Positions 8,488 to 16,446 of a stretch of DNA of 64,000 nucleotides are shown piece by piece; within the stretch, counting starts at the first letter, position 1, and every line of letters begins with the position of its first letter. Below the pieces are notes generated by a model. The model made no database searches. It was given only the letters and a program-made list of their open reading frames with translations, and was not told the DNA's origin. The position numbers and the translations under genes are program-made. The stretch is from contig NZ_CP009928.1 in the NCBI RefSeq assembly GCF_001021975.1, forward strand, positions 2,732,001-2,796,000. Reading direction: 5' to 3'. Origin of the DNA: Chryseobacterium gallinarum. Its GTDB lineage: Bacteria; Bacteroidota; Bacteroidia; Flavobacteriales; Weeksellaceae.

Positions 8488-8593
8488 TTTTTTATAATTG
8501 ATATTTTCGTTTTCCAAATATAATTATTTATTATATATTATTTTTGATTGTCAACGAAATTATGACGATATTATTGTCGTTAATTCAAAAGAA

Positions 8594-8615
8594 AATCCTG
8601 TATTGCTACAGGATT
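8594..8615 (-). terminator. Hairpin terminator downstream of asnB
   Basis: AATCCTGTA and TACAGGATT pair around a 4-base loop; on the minus strand TTTTCTTTTG follows. It is about 85 bases past the asnB stop. Confidence 0.6.
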
Positions 8616-8700
8616 GATAATTATTATTTTAACATTGGATCGCAGAAACATACGAAAGGTAAACCTCAGATCCTGAACGTATCTATTATTCATTTTTCCA

Positions 8701-10368
8701 TTAATAGGATGTTTCATGTACCTTCACTGCTCTTCCACTTGGATCATTCATTTTTTTGAAAGCCTCATCCCATTCCAGTGCAATAGGAGTGGAGCATGCT
8801 ACCGATGGAACAGACGGAACTGTTGCAGCAGCAGTTTCACTTGGGAAATGCTCCTCAAAAATGCTTCTGTACCGGTATTCTTCTTTATTTTGCGGGGTGT
8901 TTACCGGAAACCTGAATCTCGCATTGGCCATCATTTCATCAGAAACTTCTTTTTCAGCAATATCTTTCAGAGTATCGATCCATGAGTAACCTACGCCATC
9001 TGAAAACTGTTCTTTTTGTCTCCATGCAATAGAGTCAGGAAGAAGATCTTCAAAAGCTTTTCTCAGTACCCACTTTTCAATCTTTCCTTCGGCGACATTA
9101 ATCATTTTATCCTTTGGGTTAAGGGACATGGCAATATCCATGAATTCCTTATCTAAAAAAGGAACCCTTCCTTCTATTCCCCAGCTCATGAGCGCCTTGT
9201 TGGCCCGTAAACAGTCATACAGGTGAAGTTTTCCGAGTTTTCTTACCGTTTCATCATGAAACTCTTTAGCATCAGGTGCCTTGTGGAAATACAGGTATCC
9301 TCCGAATAATTCATCAGAGCCTTCCCCGGATAATACCATTTTGATGCCCATCGATTTGATCACCCTTGCCAGGAGGTACATAGGAGTGGAGGCCCTTATA
9401 GTTGTCACATCATATGTTTCCAGATGATAAATAACATCACGGATGGCGTCCAATCCTTCCTGAACAGTGAAATTAACTTCATGGTGAACGGATCCGATGT
9501 GCTCTGCTGCTTTTTGGGCGGCTGCAAGGTCAGGGGATCCCACCAGGCCTACCGCAAAACTGTGAAGCCTTGGATACCACGCTTCCTGGGTATCGCCGCT
9601 TTCAATCCTCTGTCTTGCAAATTTAGCTGTGATAGCTGATATAACAGACGAATCCAGACCTCCTGAAAGAAGCACGCCATAGGGAACATCACTCATCAGC
9701 TGCCTGTGAACAGCATCTTCAAGTCCCTTTCTCAGCTTTGAAATATCGGTTTCATTTTCTTTTACATGATCAAAGCTTTCCCAGTCTCTGGTGTACCATT
9801 GCTGAAGCTCACTACCGTCTTTACTGTATAACAGGTGTCCCGGCAAAAATGTTTCAATCTTTTTGCAGACGCCTTCCAGGGCTTTTAATTCGGAAGCAAC
9901 ATAAAAATTCCCGTTCTTGTCCCATCCCTGGTAAAGAGGACAGATTCCCATATGATCACGTGCAATCAGGTACGTGTTATTTTCTGTATCGTATAATGCA
10001 AATGCAAAAATGCCATTCAGTTTTTCCACAAAATCTTTTCCATATTTTCTGTAGAGGGACAGAATCACTTCACAGTCTGACTGGGTCTGAAACTCATAAT
10101 CCGGAAATTCTTCTTTTAATTCCCTGTGGTTGTAGATTTCACCGTTTACGGCTAATACCACCTTTCCGTCTTTTGTAAATAAGGGTTGTTTCCCTGAAGT
10201 TGGGTCTACAATGGCGAGCCTTTCATGGGAAAATACTACTTTTTCGTCCTGAAAAACACCGCTCCAATCCGGTCCTCTATGACGGATCTTCTTTGACATT
10301 TCCAATACCTGAGGTCTTAATACTTCTGTTTTTTGTTTGGCGTCAAATAAACATACAATTCCACACAT
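8701..10368 (-). CDS. asnB: Asparagine synthetase B, glutamine-hydrolysing
   Basis: This enzyme makes asparagine from aspartate, ATP and glutamine. The 555-residue product has the N-terminal glutaminase nucleophile at Cys2 (MCGIVCLFDAK), the glutaminase motifs HRGPDWSG (near residue 30) and AVNGEIYNH (near 73), and the synthetase P-loop SGGLDSS at residues 235-241. The downstream SGEGSDELFGGY motif near residue 350 is also intact. Length fits the ~550-residue E. coli AsnB type. A -7 box (10388-10395) lies about 20 bases upstream, so the leader is short, and a hairpin follows the stop. It stands as a single-gene unit. All residues needed for both half-reactions seem present. Confidence 0.96.
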   Translation of the reverse strand: MCGIVCLFDAKQKTEVLRPQVLEMSKKIRHRGPDWSGVFQDEKVVFSHERLAIVDPTSGKQPLFTKDGKVVLAVNGEIYNHRELKEEFPDYEFQTQSDCEVILSLYRKYGKDFVEKLNGIFAFALYDTENNTYLIARDHMGICPLYQGWDKNGNFYVASELKALEGVCKKIETFLPGHLLYSKDGSELQQWYTRDWESFDHVKENETDISKLRKGLEDAVHRQLMSDVPYGVLLSGGLDSSVISAITAKFARQRIESGDTQEAWYPRLHSFAVGLVGSPDLAAAQKAAEHIGSVHHEVNFTVQEGLDAIRDVIYHLETYDVTTIRASTPMYLLARVIKSMGIKMVLSGEGSDELFGGYLYFHKAPDAKEFHDETVRKLGKLHLYDCLRANKALMSWGIEGRVPFLDKEFMDIAMSLNPKDKMINVAEGKIEKWVLRKAFEDLLPDSIAWRQKEQFSDGVGYSWIDTLKDIAEKEVSDEMMANARFRFPVNTPQNKEEYRYRSIFEEHFPSETAAATVPSVPSVACSTPIALEWDEAFKKMNDPSGRAVKVHETSY

Positions 10369-10688
10369 TTTTTTATTATTTATGAAACAAAAGTAAAATT
10401 GATGTTTAAAAATAACAACAAAAAAAGTTTAAATAAGAAAATTATTAACTTATTTATTTAAAATAAAGAAAAATTTAAAGTATTTGAATAGCTAATCTGT
10501 TTTCTGATTAATTTTTTTCACCAGGCTTACATTTTGTATTATCTCTATACGAAATAAAAATGACATATTTATTAATATATGATAATTTATTATACAAATT
10601 TTACCCCTTACTTTGTGGCTCGAAATAATTTTTTTTCATCATTTGTGTTTTTACCTTCTTGCAATTCTCATGCAAGAAGGTTTTGTTT
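10369..10688. other. 320-base gene-free stretch between asnB and the PNGase F-like gene
   Basis: Very AT-rich and without a convincing ORF. It holds the asnB promoter at its left end and a strong hairpin with a plus-strand T-tract at its right end (10653-10690). A near-consensus plus-strand box (TTACTTTG, ending near 10617) sits 35 bases before that hairpin. Nothing else recognisable was found. Confidence 0.6.
10388..10395 (-). promoter_or_regulatory. -7 promoter box of asnB
   Basis: TACTTTTG on the minus strand matches TAnnTTTG and lies 20 bases before the asnB ATG. Confidence 0.5.
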
Positions 10689-10690
10689 TT
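10653..10690 (+). terminator. Hairpin with plus-strand T-tract next to the PNGase F-like stop
   Basis: ACCTTCTTGCA and TGCAAGAAGGT pair around a 7-base loop and are followed on the plus strand by TTTTGTTTTT. The adjacent gene is on the minus strand, and there the hairpin lacks a T-tract. The polarity therefore points to termination of a plus-strand transcript. Confidence 0.6.
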
Positions 10691-12356
10691 ATTCTATTCC
10701 CAACAATGTCCCTGAAACATTCCATGAGCTGAAGCTGGTTCCTTCTGAAGGACCTTGTGGAATTTTAATCTGTATGGTATGTTTTCCGGCCTTCAGGTCT
10801 CCAAGAGGAATGAAGTTGGGGTTTGTAACAGTTCCCGGACACCAGTTGGACCTGCTGAGGTCCGATGATGAAAGGCCGTCCTGGAAATTTCCTGAAGCAG
10901 GATTATATAAACGGTAAGAACCACAATCTGTTCTCCAAGGCACAAAAGAGAAGACCGGCTTCCCATCCATAAAAATAGAATTGGATTTAGGGACAAACTC
11001 ATCACCATTTTCCCAACCTCCATGTCCGGTGGTAGTATATCTTAACTGGGCGTTTTTTAAATCTTTCTTTAGGATGAAATCTACCAACAGGCCTTTCTCC
11101 TGGCTGAACATGGTGGAGTAGTCCTGTCCGGCCATTTCCATGATATTTAAGGTGTTGAATAAAGGAATAACCGTATTATTTTTATGAACCGCCTGATCAC
11201 TTTTATGGAGGGTGATCTCAAGACTTACTTTGTGGCCCCCTTTATCATAGTTGCCAATGAAAGTACCTACCCAGAGTTCTTTACCGGATAAAGAAGGCTT
11301 TAATTCTGTAATATCTTCTCTATAAGGGCTGATAGTTTGCCAGTTTTTATCTTTTAGCTGGATGTGATTGAACTTCTGGATTCCAAATGCCGTAAAGAAC
11401 CTCATCATCTCTACAGCCGGATTATAACTTTCTGTGGCAATGACTCCATAATACTGCTTTCCGTTTCCGTTGTCAAAAACAGGAAGCGTTTTGGCCCCTT
11501 TTTCCAAACCATCAAAAAATGATTTTTCTTTGTCCTGGGGAATGAAGAATACGGTTCCGGTTCTGTCATAGGCATCTCCATTTGACTGCTGCTTCAATTC
11601 GACAAAAATATTTTCCCCTTCCGTAATGACCGGAAACTTGATCTTTTTTAAAATAATGGTTCCGTTAGCATATCTCTTTATAAGATCATCTGATTTTGAA
11701 GCATCGGAAAAGTTAATAGTTTCATTTTCAAAAACTTTCAGTGTGGTAAACCTGCTCTTCCAAAGAAGGTCTTTATAGCCAAGCTGATCAGTAGGCTGTA
11801 TGCTCCCTTTTATGATATTTTCAATCCCTGTATTCTTAATTTTCTTCATGGAGGTAGCAGTAACAAGCGAATTTTTATTTCTTTCCACCTCCAATACCAA
11901 TCCGAGATTTTGTCCTAATACAGATGGTCCGCCCTGTAATCCAAGATCATGAGTATACCAGATTTCAATCGTATTTGAATTAACTTTGGTCACTGCTTTT
12001 TTACAGGTATATCCCAGTATCTTTTTGGTTTCGGAAGTAAATTCAAAATTCTGCTTTCCTATAGATTCGGCATCGGAGGCTGAAATAATATCTCCGGGTT
12101 TTAAAAAAGCATAAGAAACAACAGTATTGGATGGTTTTTCCACTTTTGTTAGTTCAAAAGGATAAGGGCTTTTCTGTTCTTTAATAATAGCATTGAGAAT
12201 AAAATTTTCCTTTTCATTGACCCAAACGATGGTGGAAGGCTGGTCTGAAACCGTTTTTCCGTTATAAGAGCTGGTGTATTGAATTTCATAGGTCTGTGCA
12301 GAAATTACACAGAATGAAAAAACTGCAAGAATAAAAAATAGAGTTCTTTTGTACAT
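10689..12356 (-). CDS. Secreted PNGase F-like protein with GLPGLI-like N-terminal domain
   Basis: The 555-residue product starts MYKRTLFFILAVFSFCVISAQ, a signal peptide; the ATG at 12356 is favoured over one 39 bases upstream for that reason. Residues about 22-190 resemble the GLPGLI domain of Bacteroidetes secreted proteins. Residues about 200-555 resemble the two jelly-rolls of peptide-N-glycosidase F, which removes N-glycans from glycoproteins. Against PNGase F from memory, GDAYDRTGTVFF (Asp264) lines up with the catalytic Asp60 region and WENGDEFVPK (Glu453) with the Glu206 region. Cys478/Cys506 (SNWCPG) match a conserved disulfide. The Glu118 position does not seem conserved. A -7 box lies at 12374-12381. 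Activity is therefore plausible but unproven, and the substrate may differ from that of PNGase F. Confidence 0.75.
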   Translation of the reverse strand: MYKRTLFFILAVFSFCVISAQTYEIQYTSSYNGKTVSDQPSTIVWVNEKENFILNAIIKEQKSPYPFELTKVEKPSNTVVSYAFLKPGDIISASDAESIGKQNFEFTSETKKILGYTCKKAVTKVNSNTIEIWYTHDLGLQGGPSVLGQNLGLVLEVERNKNSLVTATSMKKIKNTGIENIIKGSIQPTDQLGYKDLLWKSRFTTLKVFENETINFSDASKSDDLIKRYANGTIILKKIKFPVITEGENIFVELKQQSNGDAYDRTGTVFFIPQDKEKSFFDGLEKGAKTLPVFDNGNGKQYYGVIATESYNPAVEMMRFFTAFGIQKFNHIQLKDKNWQTISPYREDITELKPSLSGKELWVGTFIGNYDKGGHKVSLEITLHKSDQAVHKNNTVIPLFNTLNIMEMAGQDYSTMFSQEKGLLVDFILKKDLKNAQLRYTTTGHGGWENGDEFVPKSNSIFMDGKPVFSFVPWRTDCGSYRLYNPASGNFQDGLSSSDLSRSNWCPGTVTNPNFIPLGDLKAGKHTIQIKIPQGPSEGTSFSSWNVSGTLLGIE

Positions 12357-12373
12357 AATTGATGGATTTGTCT

Positions 12374-12381
12374 CAAAGTTA
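12374..12381 (-). promoter_or_regulatory. -7 promoter box of the PNGase F-like gene
   Basis: TAACTTTG on the minus strand matches TAnnTTTG. It lies between the two candidate starts and so supports the inner ATG at 12356. Confidence 0.5.
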
Positions 12382-12483
12382 TAGTAACTTTTCAAAGCTT
12401 CAAAACGCTTACTTTCTCAATAGGTAGAGAGTGAAATTGAAATGTTACAAAAAATGTTACAAAAAGTATTTGTTGATGTAAAC

Positions 12484-12516
12484 AAAAAAACTACCCTGGA
12501 AAACAGAGCAGTTTTT
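12484..12516 (-). terminator. Imperfect hairpin terminator after the rRNA methyltransferase
   Basis: On the minus strand ACTGCTCTG pairs imperfectly with CAGGGTAGT and is followed by a run of seven T. It lies 24 bases past the stop at 12540. Confidence 0.55.
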
Positions 12517-12539
12517 ATAAAGTATTATTAGATCCTGAA

Positions 12540-13745
12540 TTAAGAAATCCTCTCAATCAAAGCCATGTAAAATCCGTCATAACCTTGGCTGGGCATTACT
12601 TTTTCATCTTTGATCATTTTGTATCCCGGGTTATTTCTTAAGAATTCTTCTACCTGTTCATTATTTTCAGAGGGTAGGATAGAGCAGGTGGCATATACCA
12701 TTTTTCCTCCTTTTTTCAGCATTTTGGAATAATCCTGAAGAATTTGCTGCTGCTCCTTTTTGATTCTGTCGATGAAATCCTGATCAATTTTCCATTTACT
12801 GTCCGGATTTCTTTTCAATACTCCGAGACCGGAACATGGAGCGTCAATCAGAAGTCTGTCTGCCTTTTCATGAAGACGCTTAATTACTTTGTTATCCGTA
12901 ATCATACGGGTTTCTATATTGTGGGCTCCGGCTCTCTTGGCGCGGCGTTTCAATTCTGCCAGTTTCCAGTCGAAAATGTCTAAAGCGATGATCTGTCCCT
13001 TGTTTTGCATTAATGCAGCTAGGTGAAGTGTTTTTCCTCCGGCACCCGCACAGGCATCTACTACCCGCTGCCCTTCCTTAACATCAAGAAAATATCCGAT
13101 TTTTTGAGAAGAAGCATCCTGAACTTCAAATAATCCTTCTTTAAAAGCAGTGGTAAGAAAAACGTTCTTTTTTTCTTCCAGCTGAACAGCATCAGGATAA
13201 TTTTTGATAGGAAAGGAAACTACCCCCTCGTCTGAAAGATCAGAAATCAGTTCTTTTGTTGTAGTTTTCAGTGAATTGGTTCTTAATACTGTAGGAGCCT
13301 GCTCGTTTAGTGCAAGCATCTCTTTTTCCCAGCCTGCTCCTAATTCTTTTTCTAAGGTTTCGGCTAGCCATTCTGGAATAGAATGTTCTATCGCTTTCGT
13401 AGGAACTGTGTTTTTTTTAAGTTTGGTGAGGATGTCTGCAATTTTGATACCGTCAAACTCTTCAAATTTCTTATAATTGGTCTTGCTCCAAAGAAGATAT
13501 GCTATGATCAGTTTATAGATATTGTTGGGTTTTACTCCTTCACCCATATAATATTCAAGGCGTTTTTTCCAACGGATGATATTGTAGAAAATCTCAGAAA
13601 CAACGGCTCTGTCCTGGCTTCCCCATTTTTTATTAGCTTTTAAAAGTCTTTCGATTACTTTATCAGCGTATTTATTTTTCTCGAAAAATGTTTCTTGTAA
13701 AGCATCGTGAATTCCGATCGCTAAGTTTCTGTGAATAAGTTCCAT
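12540..13745 (-). CDS. RsmB/NOP-type RNA (cytosine-5)-methyltransferase
   Basis: This SAM-dependent enzyme is expected to methylate a cytosine in 16S rRNA. From the ATG at 13745 it has 401 residues: an N-terminal NusB-like helical region (about 1-130) and a Rossmann methyltransferase core. SAM motif I reads DACAGAGGKT at 230-239. Motif IV DAPCSGLGVLKRNPDSKW starts at 301 with Cys304, and motif VI ATCSILPSENNEQ carries the catalytic Cys354. The frame is open further upstream to 13898, but the extra 51 residues look unrelated and a -7 box at 13772-13779 falls inside them. The inner start is therefore chosen. Whether it is the RsmB orthologue or a related family member is not settled. Confidence 0.9.
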   Translation of the reverse strand: MELIHRNLAIGIHDALQETFFEKNKYADKVIERLLKANKKWGSQDRAVVSEIFYNIIRWKKRLEYYMGEGVKPNNIYKLIIAYLLWSKTNYKKFEEFDGIKIADILTKLKKNTVPTKAIEHSIPEWLAETLEKELGAGWEKEMLALNEQAPTVLRTNSLKTTTKELISDLSDEGVVSFPIKNYPDAVQLEEKKNVFLTTAFKEGLFEVQDASSQKIGYFLDVKEGQRVVDACAGAGGKTLHLAALMQNKGQIIALDIFDWKLAELKRRAKRAGAHNIETRMITDNKVIKRLHEKADRLLIDAPCSGLGVLKRNPDSKWKIDQDFIDRIKKEQQQILQDYSKMLKKGGKMVYATCSILPSENNEQVEEFLRNNPGYKMIKDEKVMPSQGYDGFYMALIERIS

Positions 13746-13771
13746 AAATTTGCTTCGCTGTTTTGAATCTG

Positions 13772-13779
13772 CAAAAGTA
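13772..13779 (-). promoter_or_regulatory. -7 promoter box of the rRNA methyltransferase gene
   Basis: TACTTTTG on the minus strand, 27 bases upstream of the ATG at 13745. It decides against the longer in-frame start at 13898. Confidence 0.5.
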
Positions 13780-13990
13780 CGACTTTTAATTGAGAGTTGA
13801 GAATTTGAACCTGAAGAGTTGAGGGGTAAAAGCGGGTGCGCTTTGAGAAAAATCTTATAACAAGGTTTTAACCGTTTCGAACGATAGTATACCAACATTC
13901 TACATCATCAATTTTCGCCCTTTATCATTCGCTTTGTCTCCTTATTGACTCTAACCTCCAAAAAAGCCTACCTTTGTAAAAAATTAAAAT

Positions 13991-14335
13991 ATGAGTGATA
14001 CAGTACTTTGTCCGAAATGCAGTTCAGAATTTACATATCCAAGCGATAATATGATGGTATGTTCCCAGTGTTTCTACGAGTGGAATCCTGAGGAAGCAGC
14101 TTCTGAAGCAGCCAATGAAGGAAAAATATTGGATTCAAACGGAAATGAACTCCAGGATGGTGATTCCGTGGTAGTCATTAAAGACCTTCCTGTAAAAGGG
14201 GCACCCAAACCGGTAAAAGCAGGAACTAAAGTGAAAAATATCCGTCTAAGACCAGGGAGTGATCACAATATTGATTGCAAAATAGAAGGATTCGGGGCGA
14301 TGGCTTTAAAATCGGAATTTGTAAAGAAAGCATAG
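13991..14335 (+). CDS. PhnA/YjdM family zinc-ribbon protein
   Basis: This 114-residue protein has an N-terminal zinc ribbon with CPKC at residues 7-10 and CSQC at 29-32, followed by the YjdM core [31 protein letters not shown] and the C-terminal [17 protein letters not shown]. These are hallmarks of the family called PhnA/YjdM. The old name reflects a link to phosphonate use, but the protein is separate from phosphonoacetate hydrolase and no phosphonate genes occur nearby. It is monocistronic, flanked by a methyltransferase gene on the opposite strand and a 300-base gap. The family is clear; the cellular role is unknown. Confidence 0.88.
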   Translation: MSDTVLCPKCSSEFTYPSDNMMVCSQCFYEWNPEEAASEAANEGKILDSNGNELQDGDSVVVIKDLPVKGAPKPVKAGTKVKNIRLRPGSDHNIDCKIEGFGAMALKSEFVKKA

Positions 14336-14643
14336 AGGAGCTGGCTTTTAGCTGCCGGCAACTGAATATTTGCCATAAACGCACAAAAAAAGGAAAAAAT
14401 TGGACAGTGTAATCTTTCAAAAGACTTAATTGCAAGGTTGCTAATGTCCGTCCGAAGGCAGAAAGAGAATTAACCAAAAATTTCCTTATGCTGTGGAAAT
14501 ACAAATGTAAGAAAAAGTTTTATAACAGGTTCTTATGTTTGTATTTTTTTATCCACAAGTTGTTGATAAGTGTTAGATAATGTACAAGTTATAAGAAGAA
14601 ACTGTAAAATAAAATCGCTTTTCTGTCCTTTGCTTTTTTCGCT
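14336..14643. other. 308-base gene-free stretch with DnaA-box-like sequences
   Basis: No credible gene. It contains an exact TTATCCACA (14549-14557), and after 3 bases an inverted near-match TTATCAACA (complement of 14561-14569), then another TTATC-containing complement near 14572-14580. Promoter-like boxes occur on both strands (minus 14502-14509, plus 14534-14541) without matching genes. No origin-associated gene is nearby. Confidence 0.4.
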
Positions 14644-15579
14644 TTAAATAAACGAAATAGCAATATTGCCGGTGATTTTCTCATCAGTATACACTATCAG
14701 TTCCTTACCCTTTACCCTTACTTTATTCCAGTAATAGTTTCCGGCGAATCTGCTTTCCAGAACTTCCGCTTCCATACCTCCTTCAGTGATTTTTATTTCT
14801 TTTGGATAATAGGAAAATTTGGTCAGGCGGAATTCTTCTGTTTCAGCTTCATTGAAGATATTGACTTCTCCGAATAATTTGGCAACATAGGAATTATAGG
14901 GTTTCCGGTACGTTTCTTCCGGGCTGTCATTCTGGATGAGCCTGCCATCCTGAAGAATCACAATCTGATCCAGCCATGGCATAATGTCCTGAAGTTCGTG
15001 GGTGGATATGATTAACGAAATCCGGTGCTGCTTTACATAACGGAAGAGTCTTTCCCGGAGTTCTATTTTTCTTGGAAAATCCAGGTTACTGAACGGTTCG
15101 TCCAGAATAAGTAATTTAGGCAATACGGAAAGAGCCCTTGCAATAGCTACTCTTTGCTGTTGTCCGCCACTTAAATATTTAGGCAATACATTGGCAAATT
15201 CCTGAAGTCCTACAACTTCAAGAAGCTCCGTAACGGTCTCTTTTTTTTGGGTTAAATTAATATTAGAAATAAATTTTCCTACATTTTCGGCCACAGTAGC
15301 ATATGGCATAAGGTCAAAATTCTGTGCCACAAATTTCATATCCGCTTCCCCGGGAACAAGATTTCCCTTAGGTCCCAGAAGCCGGGTCCCGTTAAAGATA
15401 ATGTCGCCGCTTTCCCAATCCAGAAGACCATAAATCAGACTGAGAAGGGTAGATTTTCCACATCCGCTCTCACCTGCCAGCGCAATGATTTTGCCTTCAT
15501 CAAACCTGAGATTAAGGTTCTGAAACAGGGGTTTATCCTGCGTGTGAGAGAAAAATAAATTGTTTATTTCTAATAGCAT
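14644..15579 (-). CDS. ABC transporter ATP-binding protein, orphan
   Basis: A 311-residue nucleotide-binding subunit. Walker A is GESGCGKST at residues 36-44, the Q-loop lies near 86, the signature LSGGQ is at 136-140, and Walker B LLILDE is at 156-161. The H-loop reads ISTHE near residue 192. The last 90 residues form a beta-rich extension resembling the TOBE-type domain of import ATPases such as the polyamine or ferric-iron systems. No permease or binding protein gene is adjacent, so its partner must be elsewhere. The -7 box (15584-15591) is only 5 bases from the ATG, so the mRNA may be leaderless. Importer type is a guess from the C-terminal extension. Confidence 0.9.
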   Translation of the reverse strand: MLLEINNLFFSHTQDKPLFQNLNLRFDEGKIIALAGESGCGKSTLLSLIYGLLDWESGDIIFNGTRLLGPKGNLVPGEADMKFVAQNFDLMPYATVAENVGKFISNINLTQKKETVTELLEVVGLQEFANVLPKYLSGGQQQRVAIARALSVLPKLLILDEPFSNLDFPRKIELRERLFRYVKQHRISLIISTHELQDIMPWLDQIVILQDGRLIQNDSPEETYRKPYNSYVAKLFGEVNIFNEAETEEFRLTKFSYYPKEIKITEGGMEAEVLESRFAGNYYWNKVRVKGKELIVYTDEKITGNIAISFI

Positions 15580-15583
15580 AATA

Positions 15584-15591
15584 CAAATGTA
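15584..15591 (-). promoter_or_regulatory. -7 promoter box of the ABC ATPase gene, very close to the start
   Basis: TACATTTG on the minus strand ends 5 bases before the ATG at 15579, implying an almost leaderless message. Confidence 0.5.
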
Positions 15592-15654
15592 AGGTTTTTA
15601 TGAAAACATAATTTTTTTTATTATATTAGCGGAAGTAATAAAAATAAATCAAAA

Positions 15655-16314
15655 ATGAGAAAAAAACTGTTTTCGTTAGCTATTCCTGCTTTATTTGCTG
15701 CTGTTGTGGTCGTTTCTTGTAAAAAAGACAAACCTCTTACCAGTGAAAGTAATGAGGTAACCACTACTAAAGAAGGTAGCCAGTATACTTTGGATACGCT
15801 AAACAGTAAAGTTGAATGGAAAGGATATAAAGTATTTAAATCTGAAAATACAAGCCACTTCGGGACGATCAGATTTGAAAGCGGAGATGTGACGGTGAAA
15901 GACGGAAGACTGGAAAGCGGAAAATTCGTTGCTGATATGAATTCACTGACTTCTGTGGATTTAAAAGACAGCCCTGAAGATTTAGGAAAATTAAACGGGC
16001 ACCTTAAAAGCGGTGATTTCTTTGAAGTAGAAAAATTCCCTACCGCTTCCTATGAGATTACAAAAGTTACTCCTGCTACGGAAGGAGACTACAATACTCT
16101 TTTAGATGGTAATTTAACCATTAAAGGAATTACAAAACCGGTTCAGTTCAAAGCTAATGTTTCTGTAAAAGGAGGAGAAGTAAGTGTAGCTACAGAGCCG
16201 AAGGACATTAAAAGAGAAGAGTTTGGGGTGAAGTTCCAGGCTCCAGCTGAAAACGGGGTCATTAAAGATGAGGTAACTCTTCAGATCAACGTGAAAGCTT
16301 TAGAGAAAAAATAA
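15655..16314 (+). CDS. YceI family lipoprotein
   Basis: YceI proteins are lipocalin-like beta-barrels that bind long isoprenoid or amide-type lipids. This 219-residue product begins MRKKLFSLAIPALFAAVVVVSC with a lipobox ending at Cys22, followed by the Lys-rich linker KKDK. The YceI domain covers about residues 44-218: SKVEWKGYKVFKSENTSHFG, then GHLKSGDFFEVEKFPTASYEI and GNLTIKGITKPV, all typical of the family. It is monocistronic and is followed by a strong terminator. Membrane anchoring through Cys22 is expected, with the basic residues after it permitting either periplasmic or surface location. The ligand is unknown. Confidence 0.92.
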   Translation: MRKKLFSLAIPALFAAVVVVSCKKDKPLTSESNEVTTTKEGSQYTLDTLNSKVEWKGYKVFKSENTSHFGTIRFESGDVTVKDGRLESGKFVADMNSLTSVDLKDSPEDLGKLNGHLKSGDFFEVEKFPTASYEITKVTPATEGDYNTLLDGNLTIKGITKPVQFKANVSVKGGEVSVATEPKDIKREEFGVKFQAPAENGVIKDEVTLQINVKALEKK

Positions 16315-16346
16315 TTTTTTTATTTAAGTGAAATAAGTGATTGAAG

Positions 16347-16377
16347 TCTGCCTCCCGAAAAAGAGGCAGATTTTTTT
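16347..16377 (+). terminator. Hairpin terminator after the YceI gene
   Basis: TCTGCCTC and GAGGCAGA pair around an 8-base loop and are followed by seven T on the plus strand, 32 bases past the stop. Confidence 0.85.
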
Positions 16378-16413
16378 ATGATGGTTTAGAATAATTATTA
16401 AACTTAAAAGTCG

Positions 16414-16421
16414 TATTTTTG
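16414..16421 (+). promoter_or_regulatory. -7 promoter box of pheS
   Basis: TATTTTTG matches TAnnTTTG and lies 25 bases upstream of the pheS ATG. Confidence 0.5.
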
Positions 16422-16446
16422 CAAAACATTTTGAAAGGGTAAAATA

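Noticed and set aside
9738..10178. Plus-strand open frame of 146 codons
   Set aside because: Antisense to asnB, cysteine/histidine-rich in the manner of a shadow frame, and without promoter or family signal.
13746..13898. Upstream extension of the rRNA methyltransferase
   Set aside because: A promoter box falls inside it and the family N-terminus begins at the inner ATG.
14226..14504. Minus-strand open frame of 92 codons overlapping the PhnA/YjdM gene
   Set aside because: It overlaps a well-supported gene on the opposite strand, has no family pattern, and its promoter-like box alone is not enough support.
14549..14581. Replication origin
   Set aside because: DnaA-like boxes are few and no dnaA, dnaN or other origin gene is near; kept only as a low-interest observation.
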